From M3007 sp041741155 (lineage in GTDB: Bacteria > Bacteroidota > Bacteroidia > Chitinophagales > Saprospiraceae): a DNA stretch of 64,000 bases. The stretch is from the NCBI GenBank assembly GCA_041741155.1, contig JBGSKO010000151.1:1-64000 (forward strand), read 5' to 3'. Below, one piece after another: positions 42,284 through 49,916 of this stretch. Below the pieces are notes generated by a model. The model saw only the letters and a program-made list of their open reading frames with translations. It did no database searches and was not told the origin of the DNA. Every line of letters begins with the position of its first letter. The stretch's first letter is position 1. Made by a program: the position numbers and the translations under genes.

Positions 42284-44080
42284 TTAATCGTTCAACTTCA
42301 GTACCTTCAAAAACGCCTCCTGCGGCACATCAATGTTGCCGAACTGTTTCATGCGTTTTTTGCCCTCCTTTTGTTTTTCCAGGAGTTTGCGTTTCCGGCT
42401 GATATCACCACCATAGCATTTGGCGGTCACGTCTTTGCGCAGGGCACTGATTGTTTCGCGAGCGACAACTTTTTGGCCGATAGCGGCCTGAATGGCGATT
42501 TGGAACTGTTGCCGGGGCAATAGTTCTTTCAGTTTTTCGCACATCCTGCGGCCAAACTGTTCGGCTTTGGAACGGTGTACGAGGGCGCTGAGCGCGTCCA
42601 CCTGATCGCCGTTGAGTTTAATATCGAGTTTGACGAGGTCCGTCTCGCGGTAGTCGAGGATATGGTAATCGAAGGACGCATAGCCGCGGGTCATGGACTT
42701 GAGTTTGTCGTAGAAGTCGAACACGATCTCGGCCAGCGGCATGTGGAACGTCATTTCCAGACGGGTGGGCGTCAAGTAAGTTTGTTTTTGCAGGATACCG
42801 CGCTTGTCGAGGCAGAGGTTCATGATATTGCCGATGTACTCCGGCTTGGTAATGATCTGGGCGTAGATATAGGGCTCTTCCACCGATGAGAGGTGGTTGG
42901 GGTCGGGTAGTTCGGCGGGTTGGCGCACCTCGAAGCGTTTTTCCCGCATGTCGGTGGCGAAGTAGGGTACGTTGGGCACTGTGGTAATGATGTCCTGGTC
43001 AAACTCGCGCTGGAGGCGTTCCTGTACAATTTCGAGGTGGAGCATGCCCAGAAAACCGCAGCGAAACCCAAAGCCAAGTGCGGCTGAGGTTTCTGGTTCA
43101 AACACGAGGGATGCATCGTTGAGCTGAAGTTTTTCGAGGGAATCACGCAGGTCCTCGAAGTCGTCGTTGTCCAACGGATAAACCCCGGCGAATACCATCG
43201 GCTTTACTTCCTCAAAACCTTTGACGGGTGTGGTACAGGGCTTTGCCAAATGGGTCATGGTATCGCCCACTTTGATTTCGCGGCTGACTTTAATACCGGT
43301 GATGACGTAGCCGACATTGCCGGCCTGAAGCTCACCGGTATCTTGCAGGCCCATGCGCAGAATCCCGACTTCTTCCGCCGTTACCTCCTTGCCGGTGGCC
43401 ATAAATTTGACTCTGTCGCCCTTGCGCAAGGTGCCGTTCATCAAGCGGATGTAGGCCACCACACCGCGGTAAGAGTTGAACATGGAGTCGAAAATCATCG
43501 TTTGCAGCGGGGACTCAGCGTCGCCTTTAGGCTCCGGGATGCGGTCTACGACGGCAGCCAGGATTTCTGCGATACCGATACCGGTGCGGCCCGAGGCGGA
43601 AATGATGTCCTCGCGTTTGCAACCGATGAGGTCAATGATCTGGTCCTGCACATCCTCCACATTCGCGCTTTCCATATCCACCTTATTCACAATCGGAATG
43701 ATTTCCAGATTGTGGTCCACAGCCAGATACAGGTTGCTGATGGTTTGAGCCTGAATACCCTGCGAAGCATCCACGAGCAAGAGTGCGCCCTCGCAAGCGG
43801 CTATAGCCCGGCTCACCTCGTAGGAAAAGTCCACGTGGCCAGGGGTATCAATCAGGTTGAAAATATACTCTTTCCCATTGGCAGGGTGTACATAGCGCAT
43901 CTGAATCGCATGGCTTTTGATCGTGATGCCACGCTCACGCTCCAGGTCCATGTTATCCAGCGCCTGGTCTTGCATATCCCGCTTGTTGATCGTGTGGGTG
44001 TATTCGAGCAGACGGTCGGCCAGGGTGCTTTTGCCGTGGTCAATGTGGGCAATGATGCAGAAGTTGCGGATATTTTGCAT
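42284..44080 (-). CDS. lepA: Elongation factor 4 (LepA)
   Basis: This 598-residue GTPase back-translocates stalled ribosomes. G motifs are visible: AHIDHGKSTLADRL (G1), ERERGITIKS (G2), DTPGHVDFSYEV (G3) and NKVD (G4). The LepA-specific C-terminus includes YASFDYHILDYRETDLVKLDIKLNGDQVDALS and AKCYGGDISRKRKLLEKQKEGKKRMK. Length matches the family. A TACCTTTG box lies about 100 nt upstream on the minus strand. Confidence 0.98.
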   Translation of the reverse strand: MQNIRNFCIIAHIDHGKSTLADRLLEYTHTINKRDMQDQALDNMDLERERGITIKSHAIQMRYVHPANGKEYIFNLIDTPGHVDFSYEVSRAIAACEGALLLVDASQGIQAQTISNLYLAVDHNLEIIPIVNKVDMESANVEDVQDQIIDLIGCKREDIISASGRTGIGIAEILAAVVDRIPEPKGDAESPLQTMIFDSMFNSYRGVVAYIRLMNGTLRKGDRVKFMATGKEVTAEEVGILRMGLQDTGELQAGNVGYVITGIKVSREIKVGDTMTHLAKPCTTPVKGFEEVKPMVFAGVYPLDNDDFEDLRDSLEKLQLNDASLVFEPETSAALGFGFRCGFLGMLHLEIVQERLQREFDQDIITTVPNVPYFATDMREKRFEVRQPAELPDPNHLSSVEEPYIYAQIITKPEYIGNIMNLCLDKRGILQKQTYLTPTRLEMTFHMPLAEIVFDFYDKLKSMTRGYASFDYHILDYRETDLVKLDIKLNGDQVDALSALVHRSKAEQFGRRMCEKLKELLPRQQFQIAIQAAIGQKVVARETISALRKDVTAKCYGGDISRKRKLLEKQKEGKKRMKQFGNIDVPQEAFLKVLKLND

Positions 44081-44437
44081 TCGTGCGGGTTGTGTAGTGG
44101 ACTGGTTGATTGGTGATTATCAGATTGCGTGAAACGGGCTGGGGCAGGTTCTGTTTACAGATATTTCAATTTTGGCGCGCAAAGGTAGTTTTTTTTGCCG
44201 TTGGCGATGGGGTGTTGGCGACACAGCTAACAGGGAAATTTTGACCCAAGCCTTGCAGTGCTCCGGATGTGCTTCAGCATTCATACCCGGCTGGTCGTTT
44301 ACTACCCCGGTTTGGATCCGCTTTTGTCAGATTTATTTCAAAAAAAATTACCATTAAAAATTTAAGTGTTTTAACAACTAAACTCTATAGCCTTTGTTTA
44401 GATGTCGTTCTTTCATTTTTAAACACGTTAAAACATC
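44081..44437. other. 357-nt divergent intergenic region between lepA and yceI
   Basis: No gene is evident. A minus-strand -7 box (TACCTTTG, 44187-44180) probably serves lepA. The plus strand near 44370-44400 is AT-rich with several weak promoter-like elements for yceI, none convincing. I see no hairpin of note. Confidence 0.6.
44180..44187 (-). promoter_or_regulatory. -7 promoter box TACCTTTG for lepA
   Basis: TACCTTTG on the minus strand lies about 100 nt before the lepA ATG. A TTG element at the expected distance is not present, so confidence is moderate. Confidence 0.45.
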
Positions 44438-44965
44438 ATGGCAACCACCAACTGGCAGCTCGATCCTGCCCACTCCGAAGTCACCTTCCGCGTCCGGCAC
44501 CTCGTTATTGCCACAGTATCGGGCAAATTCGACAAGTTTTCGTCCACGGTAAGCACCGAGGGTGACGATTTCACCACCGCCAATATCGAATTCCAGGTAG
44601 AAACCGGTTCGATCAATACAGGGGTGGAAGCGCGCGACAACCACCTCCGCAGCGACGATTTTTTTAACAGCGAGAAATTCCCGCTCATGTCCTTCAAATC
44701 TACCGGCCTGAAAAATAACGGCGGCGAATACCAACTGGAAGGCAACCTGACCATCCGCGATGTGACCCAGCCGATTGTGCTGAACGTCGAATTTGGTGGC
44801 ACGGCGGTTGACCCGTACGGCAACCACAAAGCAGGTTTTGAAGTAACCGGCAAAGTAAAGCGCAAGGAATTCGGTCTTCTTTGGGATGCCCTCACCGAGG
44901 CCGGCGGCGCTGTCGTGTCGGATGAAATCAAAATTCACGCAAACGTGCAGTACGCAAAAGCGTAG
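44438..44965 (+). CDS. YceI-family lipocalin-like protein
   Basis: This 175-residue protein has the YceI fold signature: WQLDPAHSEVTFRVRHLVIATVSGKF, then SINTGVEARDNHLRSDDFFNSEKFP, then GNLTIRDVTQPIVLNVEF and GFEVTGKVKRKEFGL. The family binds polyisoprenoids or amide-bearing lipids in a beta-barrel. Many members are periplasmic; this one has no signal peptide and so is probably cytoplasmic. A strong terminator follows. Confidence 0.92.
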   Translation: MATTNWQLDPAHSEVTFRVRHLVIATVSGKFDKFSSTVSTEGDDFTTANIEFQVETGSINTGVEARDNHLRSDDFFNSEKFPLMSFKSTGLKNNGGEYQLEGNLTIRDVTQPIVLNVEFGGTAVDPYGNHKAGFEVTGKVKRKEFGLLWDALTEAGGAVVSDEIKIHANVQYAKA

Positions 44966-45021
44966 GCGCCATGGCGCCATACCAGACCTGCCACGTTTCA
45001 AAAACATGGCAGGTCTTTTTA
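44965..45021 (+). terminator. Terminator after yceI, with a perfect 14-nt palindrome before it
   Basis: GGCGCCATGGCGCC (44965-44978) is a perfect palindrome overlapping the yceI stop. A stem AGACCTGCCA (44984-44993) with TGGCAGGTCT (45007-45016) and a T run follow. The stem resembles the AGACCTTCCAGG palindrome at 62879-62955. Confidence 0.85.
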
Positions 45022-45148
45022 TTTTTCGGGACATTGGCCAGCAGTGCCGGACATGCAGCAAGCGGAGGAATTTCTGCACCATGCATGCGTTAGGAAATAC
45101 CTGTCGCAGTCCTGCGATGCCTCCCTCTGCTAAAAAATACTGCCTGCC

Positions 45149-46234
45149 ATGCCGAAATATCCGCTTGCAATTCGCCCACTTGCACTTTGCCTGCTTGCCT
45201 TTTGCCTCTTTTCCCTCCCTTCCACTGCTCAGTCCATTTTTGACTCCCTGCGCGTGACGCACCGCACGGAGGTATACTTTGCTTTTGGAAAATATGATCT
45301 CGACGGCGGAGCTATTGCCGCGATGGACTCGTTCGCCGGCACCTGGGCTGCGCTGCCCAATGCCGCCCGGGTGCGCATCACCGCCCACACGGATTCAGTA
45401 GGTAGTCTGGGAAATAACCTGGCACTCTCGCAGCGCCGGGCGCGTGCCGTACAAACAGCCCTGGAACAGCGGGGTCTGCCGGCCGATAACATTCAAATTT
45501 CGTACTTCGGCGCACGGCGCCCCGTGGCCGAAAATGCTACCGAGGAAGGCCGGCGGCGCAACCGCCGCGCAACCCTGGAAATACTGACCGAGATCCCGAT
45601 GGCGCCGTATTTCGGACAAGTAGCGGACAAGAACACCAGCGCGGGTATAGCCGCTACCGTGCATTTTTCTACGCGTACGCTGCGCGATTCGGTGATGACG
45701 GATGCAGAGGGGCGGTTTTCGGTACGTTTGCCAAAAGACTCTATAGTAAAAACAGAAGTGTACGCCAGGGGCTACTTCTTCGAGTCGGTGATGCAAAAGA
45801 TATATGGTACTCCGGAAATGATCCGCCGGATGCAGGCCGAACCACTTGTAATCACCCTGCCTACTGCCCGATCTGGCGAAAAAATGGCGATCAAAAACCT
45901 GTTTTTTGTAGGCGACGAGGCAGTATTGCTAAAAACCGCAGAGCCGGAGTTGCCCAAGGTGCTCAAGTTCATGCAAGTAAACCCCGAACTTCGGATAGAA
46001 ATCGCCGGACACATCAACAACCCGCTCAAGAAACCCGAGGAATTGGAGAAATGGGAGCGGGAACTTTCCGTCAAACGCGCCAGAGTTGTGTACAATTTCT
46101 TGCTTAAAAGCGGCATTGAACCCGCGCGTATGACCTACAAAGGCTACGGAAATTCCGAAATGCTCTTTCCTACTCCCGGCGCACCGGAAGATCAACAGGC
46201 ACAAAACCGGCGCGTGGAGATCCGGATTCAATAA
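45149..46234 (+). CDS. Envelope protein with two OmpA-like domains
   Basis: This 361-residue protein has a signal peptide (PLALCLLAFCLFSLPSTAQS). An OmpA-like domain follows at about 35-150 (RITAHTDSVGSLGNNLALSQRRARAVQTAL; SYFGARRPVAENATEEGRRRNRRATLEIL). A beta-sandwich linker (about 155-240) then precedes a second OmpA-like domain at about 250-360 (IEIAGHINNPLKKPEELEKWERELSVKRARVV; GYGNSEMLFPTPGAPEDQQAQNRRVEIRIQ). Two peptidoglycan-binding-like domains in one chain are uncommon; the second lacks the usual HTD. It is probably an outer membrane-linked periplasmic protein. The signal-peptide codons are built from repeated TTTGCC-like units. Confidence 0.85.
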   Translation: MPKYPLAIRPLALCLLAFCLFSLPSTAQSIFDSLRVTHRTEVYFAFGKYDLDGGAIAAMDSFAGTWAALPNAARVRITAHTDSVGSLGNNLALSQRRARAVQTALEQRGLPADNIQISYFGARRPVAENATEEGRRRNRRATLEILTEIPMAPYFGQVADKNTSAGIAATVHFSTRTLRDSVMTDAEGRFSVRLPKDSIVKTEVYARGYFFESVMQKIYGTPEMIRRMQAEPLVITLPTARSGEKMAIKNLFFVGDEAVLLKTAEPELPKVLKFMQVNPELRIEIAGHINNPLKKPEELEKWERELSVKRARVVYNFLLKSGIEPARMTYKGYGNSEMLFPTPGAPEDQQAQNRRVEIRIQ

Positions 46235-46269
46235 GTTAAGTTACCGACCAAACGGGTGCGTGTCTTCGG

Positions 46270-47439
46270 TTACTTTGGAAACACATACTGCCGCACATCT
46301 TCCTCGCGCACCGTCTGGTCGCAGAGGATGAGCAGGCGTTCCACGACATTGGCCAATTCGCGGATATTGCCGCTCCAGCTGTACTCCTGCAAGGCGCGGA
46401 TCGCATCGGGCGAGAACGTTTTGGGCGGATGCCCGTAGTCGTCGCTGATACGGCGGTTGAAGTGCTCGATGAGGAGGGGGATATCGTCGCGGCGTTCGTT
46501 GAGGGAGGGCACTTGGACCACGATGACTGCCAGGCGGTGGTACAAGTCTTCGCGGAAGCGGCCGCCTTCAATTTCCTCGCGGAGGTTCTTGTTGGTAGCA
46601 GCCAAAACACGCACATCTACCTTGATTTCCTTGTTATCGCCCACGCGGGTGATTTTGCTTTCCTGCAAGGCGCGGAGCACTTTGGCCTGTGCGTCGAGGC
46701 TCATGTCCCCGATCTCGTCGAGGAAAAGTGTGCCGCCGTCGGCCTGTTCAAACTTGCCGGGGCGGTCGGCGATAGCGCCGGTGAAAGAGCCTTTTTTGTG
46801 GCCGAAAAGTTCGCTTTCGATCAGTTCGGCGGGTATTGCGGCGCAGTTAACCTCCACCATGGGGCCGCCGGCGCGGTTACTTTTTTCGTGTATCCAGCGG
46901 GCTACGAGTTCCTTGCCGGTACCATTTTGGCCGGTGATGAGCACGCGGCTTTCGGTGGGCGCTACTTTTTCCAGCAGGCGTTTGATGGCCACGATGGGCG
47001 CACTCTCACCGATCATGGTGATGCCTTTGCTGCCGCTTTTCACCTGTTTTTGCAGCACGCGGGTGGTGGTCACCAGTTCGGATTTTTCCATGGCATTGCG
47101 CACCGTGATGAGCATGCGGTTGAGGTCCGGCGGCTTGGAGATGAAATCAAACGCGCCTTTTTTCACAGCTTCCACGGCGGTATCAATAGTGCCGTGGCCG
47201 CTGACCATAATGACGGGCGTTTCGGGCGAGAGGATTTGCAGGCGCTCAAGCGCTTCGATGCCGTCCATCTTGGGCATCTTGATATCCATGATGATGACGT
47301 CGTATTTCTCGCGCTGCACCTTGGAAACGCATTCCAGGCCGTCGGCGGCTTCTTCCACGTCGTATTGTTCAAATTCGAGGATCTCGCGCAGGATGCGGCG
47401 GATCGGCATTTCATCGTCAACGATTAAAATTTTTGCCAT
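46270..47439 (-). CDS. NtrC-type sigma-54 activator with receiver domain, lacking a DNA-binding domain
   Basis: This 389-residue response regulator starts with a receiver domain (ILIVDDEMPIRRIL; phosphoacceptor in VIIMDIKMPKMDG, about Asp54; IMVSGHGT). A sigma-54 AAA+ domain follows, with Walker A ITGQNGTGKE, HKKGSFTGAIADRPGKFE (GSFTGA loop in place of GAFTGA) and LFLDEIGDMSLDAQ. The protein ends at about EEDVRQYVFPK, immediately after the AAA+ lid. The Fis-type helix-turn-helix found in NtrC is missing, so it may act on sigma-54 from solution. No histidine kinase gene is adjacent. The start at 47439 (MAKILIVDDE) gives the normal receiver start. Confidence 0.92.
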   Translation of the reverse strand: MAKILIVDDEMPIRRILREILEFEQYDVEEAADGLECVSKVQREKYDVIIMDIKMPKMDGIEALERLQILSPETPVIMVSGHGTIDTAVEAVKKGAFDFISKPPDLNRMLITVRNAMEKSELVTTTRVLQKQVKSGSKGITMIGESAPIVAIKRLLEKVAPTESRVLITGQNGTGKELVARWIHEKSNRAGGPMVEVNCAAIPAELIESELFGHKKGSFTGAIADRPGKFEQADGGTLFLDEIGDMSLDAQAKVLRALQESKITRVGDNKEIKVDVRVLAATNKNLREEIEGGRFREDLYHRLAVIVVQVPSLNERRDDIPLLIEHFNRRISDDYGHPPKTFSPDAIRALQEYSWSGNIRELANVVERLLILCDQTVREEDVRQYVFPK

Positions 47440-47543
47440 GCGTGTTGTTCGGTTTCGAGTGTTAGGTGAAGCAAGGGGGCACAAAGAAAGAAGGTATCAG
47501 CCGAAGTTGTGCCTTTGGAGGCGGGGGAATTTTTTGGGAAAAA

Positions 47544-47574
47544 GAGAAAGGAGGCCGGGGTGGGCCTCCTTCTC
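47544..47574. repeat. Hairpin in the sigma-54 activator/queA intergenic region
   Basis: GAGAAAGGAGGCC pairs with GGCCTCCTTCTC (one bulge, loop GGGGTG). It lies between divergently transcribed genes, so a terminator role is not expected. A regulatory or repeat role is possible. Confidence 0.5.
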
Positions 47575-47677
47575 GTGGGGTTAATGGTTGGTGTTATGCA
47601 ACAAAAAGTGCTTGGCGTGTTATACGCGTCATTGCAGTACGATAAATTGAAGAGATTCCGATACGAGAGTTTCTCCC

Positions 47678-47685
47678 TAATTTTG
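47678..47685 (+). promoter_or_regulatory. -7 promoter box TAATTTTG just before queA
   Basis: TAATTTTG fits TAnnTTTG and ends 7 nt before the ATG at 47693. A start at the usual distance would give an almost leaderless transcript. The nearest TTG is 28 nt upstream, beyond normal spacing. Confidence 0.4.
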
Positions 47686-47692
47686 CACGCTT

Positions 47693-48904
47693 ATGTTGGC
47701 TATCAGCGATTTCATTTACGACTTGCCGGCGGAGCGCATTGCCCGATACCCGTTGACTGAGCGCGATGCGTCCAAATTGTTGCAATGGCGGGCCGGCGCG
47801 ATCACCCACCACGTTTTTCGCGATTTACCCGTGCTGCTTACAGGCGGCGAAACGCTTTTTTTTAACAATACCAAGGTTATCCCGGCGCGGATGTACTTCC
47901 GCAAGCCCGCCGGCACCCTTGTCGAGGTGTTTTTGCTGGAACCCGAATCGCCGCACCTTGTGGAATTGGCCATGCGCAGCACCGGCCCTGTGGCGTACCG
48001 CTGCATGATCGGCAACCTCAAGCGCTGGGCCGAAGGAACGACCCTGGAGCGCGACCTCGGCACGCCGGAACACGGCCCCTGCATCTTGCGCATCACCCTG
48101 ACCGACAAGGCGGCCATGTGCGTCCGCTTCGAGTGGGACGGCCCGTTTCCGTTTGCCAAGATCATCGAACTGGCGGGCGTGGTGCCCATCCCGCCGTACC
48201 TCAACCGCGCCTCAGAAACCCTCGACCAGCAGCGCTACCAGACGGTGTACAGCAAGAAAGAAGGCGCGGTGGCAGCGCCTACGGCGGGCCTGCATTTCAC
48301 GCCCGCCGTGCTGGAACAGTTGCAATCCCGCGGCATCGCGCTCGAAGAACTGACGTTGCACGTGTCGGCGGGCACGTTCAGTCCGGTGAAAACCGAGGAC
48401 GCCCTGGCGCATGCTATGCACAGCGAGCAGGTGGTGGTGCGGCGCGGGACAGTGGAGGCGCTGCTGTCGGGGCGTACCGTCGTGGCGGTGGGCACTACCT
48501 CCATGCGGACACTGGAATCTTTATTTTGGTTTGGTGCCCTGCTGCTGCAAAATCCCGACGCACCCTTTGTTGTCGGCCAAACCTTGGCCATGGATATGCC
48601 GCCCGATCAAATCCCGGACAAGCAATCATCGCTGGAGGCCGTGCTTCGGTATTTTGACCGTACAGGACTTTCTGAGGTGTACGGCAGCACCCAAATCTAC
48701 ATTGTGCCGGGCTACCAGTTCCAAATCTGCGAGGGGCTCATCACTAATTTTCACCAGCCAGGCAGTACGCTCATGCTGCTGGTAGCGGCGTTTACCGGCG
48801 GCGATGCCTGGCGCGACATCTACCGGGCTGCTCTGGAAGGCGACTACCGGTTTCTGAGCTATGGGGACAGTTCGCTGCTGTGGCGGAGGGATTCGGCCGG
48901 TTGA
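47693..48904 (+). CDS. queA: S-adenosylmethionine:tRNA ribosyltransferase-isomerase
   Basis: This 403-residue enzyme makes epoxyqueuosine in tRNA from preQ1-tRNA and SAM. Landmarks are FIYDLPAERIARYPL near the N-terminus, LFFNNTKVIPARMYFRK, VVPIPPYLNRASETLDQQRYQTVYSKKEGAVAAPTAGLHFTPAVL, and ICEGLITNFHQPGSTLMLLVAAFTGGDAWRDIY at the C-terminus. It is longer than E. coli QueA (356 residues), as is usual in Bacteroidota. Epoxyqueuosine reductase and tgt genes are not in view. Confidence 0.97.
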   Translation: MLAISDFIYDLPAERIARYPLTERDASKLLQWRAGAITHHVFRDLPVLLTGGETLFFNNTKVIPARMYFRKPAGTLVEVFLLEPESPHLVELAMRSTGPVAYRCMIGNLKRWAEGTTLERDLGTPEHGPCILRITLTDKAAMCVRFEWDGPFPFAKIIELAGVVPIPPYLNRASETLDQQRYQTVYSKKEGAVAAPTAGLHFTPAVLEQLQSRGIALEELTLHVSAGTFSPVKTEDALAHAMHSEQVVVRRGTVEALLSGRTVVAVGTTSMRTLESLFWFGALLLQNPDAPFVVGQTLAMDMPPDQIPDKQSSLEAVLRYFDRTGLSEVYGSTQIYIVPGYQFQICEGLITNFHQPGSTLMLLVAAFTGGDAWRDIYRAALEGDYRFLSYGDSSLLWRRDSAG

Positions 48905-48942
48905 GTGTGGTATTGACGATATTTTTTGCCTATGATTCACCC

Positions 48943-48987
48943 ATTCGTTGCCGTCTGTACGAACTTGTTCGTCTGACGGCAACGAAT
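48943..48987. repeat. REP element copy A (downstream of RAYT 2)
   Basis: A 13-bp outer stem (ATTCGTTGCCGTC with its complement) encloses an inner imperfect stem around GTACGAAC-TTG-TTCGTC. The central 31 nt (48950-48980) are identical to copies at 49753-49783 (inverted) and 49828-49858. Mapped copies flank the RAYT gene on both sides. Confidence 0.85.
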
Positions 48988-49011
48988 AGCCACCCTGAAA
49001 TAAGCAAGGTT

Positions 49012-49644
49012 TTAAAAGATCGCATTAACCCGTTCAGGATTCAATTTTCGGGGAAAAGGGCCTTTGCTGTCGCATACATTAAAGGCAACCCACCGGCGGC
49101 AAAGTTGCTGATTACATAGTTGGCCTGCTCGAGATCCAGCGAAATCACGAAAAGAAGAAAACTCCCATTCTTCCGGGTTCTGTACTAAGCCGGCATTTAC
49201 GGGATTGTCATGGATGTAATTAAAACAGGTCAAAGGATGGAAATCGGCAAAATCAGCAGGGAATATATTGTCCGTTTCATCAAAAGGGAAGGCTTCTGTA
49301 GACAGGCATTTTGATTTTGTTCGCTGTCTAAAAAGTGAGCCTGTCCGTTTTTCCTGATAGTTGATTGCCCGGCAATAGGAGGATTCCAACACTTTGAAAC
49401 CATGGCTAAGGCGGGTCATCTCATTTCCGCCTGCCCGTATTTTTTCAACAGACAAAGGAGACGTGCCAATCAACAGGTGGAAATGATTGGGCATTAGGCA
49501 CCAAGCCAAAATTTCGCATACGGGCTTTAAATGTTTGTTTACCTTTTCGAGGAAAAGCAGGTAGTTTTCTCGTCGAAAAAAGAGTTGTTGCCTGTTGTTG
49601 CCCTGGTTGTATACATGATAAAGATGGTAAGGCTCGAAGATCAT
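49012..49644 (-). CDS. REP-associated tyrosine transposase (Y1_Tnp/HUH family), RAYT 2
   Basis: This 210-residue protein has the HUH site in CLMPNHFHLLIG and tyrosines after the HUH region, including SSYCRAINYQEKRTGSLFR. The start FEPYHLYHVYNQGNNRQQLFFRRENYLLFL is typical of RAYTs. It differs throughout from RAYT 1, so they are separate families. Identical 31-nt REPs flank it on both sides, which is how such enzymes are recognised together with their substrates. The start at 49644 is chosen because the upstream open frame is translated from the REPs. Three copies in 1 kb suggest activity in the recent past. Confidence 0.88.
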   Translation of the reverse strand: MIFEPYHLYHVYNQGNNRQQLFFRRENYLLFLEKVNKHLKPVCEILAWCLMPNHFHLLIGTSPLSVEKIRAGGNEMTRLSHGFKVLESSYCRAINYQEKRTGSLFRQRTKSKCLSTEAFPFDETDNIFPADFADFHPLTCFNYIHDNPVNAGLVQNPEEWEFSSFRDFAGSRAGQLCNQQLCRRWVAFNVCDSKGPFPRKLNPERVNAIF

Positions 49645-49742
49645 AACTACAAGGTTTTGTGTGTTATACTGTTCTTTTATTGCAAATATGCCAGTAGCAT
49701 TTGCGCGTCTGCAAGGGCGTAAGCAAATAAATTTTGGTAGAC

Positions 49743-49793
49743 GGCGGAGTATGCCGTCAGACGAACAAGTTCGTACAGACGGCATACTCCGCC
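49743..49793. repeat. REP element copy B1 upstream of RAYT 2
   Basis: The 31-nt REP core (49753-49783) in inverted orientation is extended by GGCGGAGTAT and ATACTCCGCC arms into a longer hairpin. It is the reverse complement of copies A and B3. Confidence 0.85.
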
Positions 49794-49796
49794 TCA

Positions 49797-49820
49797 GATG
49801 AACAAGTTCGTATAGGCGGC
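49797..49820. repeat. Diverged REP half-copy B2
   Basis: GATGAACAAGTTCGTATAGG and following bases match the left half of the REP with substitutions. It lies between two intact copies, so it looks like a decayed unit of a tandem pair. Confidence 0.65.
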
Positions 49821-49827
49821 ATACTCC

Positions 49828-49858
49828 GCCGTCTGTACGAACTTGTTCGTCTGACGGC
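49828..49858. repeat. REP element copy B3
   Basis: This 31-nt core starts GCCGTCTGTACGAACTTG and is identical to the core of copy A at 48950-48980. It lies 58 nt before the dnaE start codon. Confidence 0.85.
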
Positions 49859-49881
49859 GAGTGCGGTTCGATTCCGATATC

Positions 49882-49889
49882 TATCTTTG
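49882..49889 (+). promoter_or_regulatory. -7 promoter box TATCTTTG for dnaE
   Basis: TATCTTTG fits TAnnTTTG and lies 27 nt before the dnaE ATG. The nearest good TTG (49844-49846, inside REP copy B3) is 35 nt upstream, longer than normal spacing, so the upstream element is uncertain. The REP cluster lies immediately upstream. Confidence 0.5.
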
Positions 49890-49916
49890 CCCATACATCG
49901 TAATTCACACCTCCAC

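Noticed and set aside
44081..44437. tRNA or small RNA gene in the lepA-yceI gap
   Set aside because: I found no cloverleaf, CCA end or strong structure. No tRNA was recognised elsewhere in the window either.
49734..49916. N-terminal extension of DnaE
   Set aside because: The extension is translated from the REP copies and has no homology to PHP domains. The family start is at 49917.
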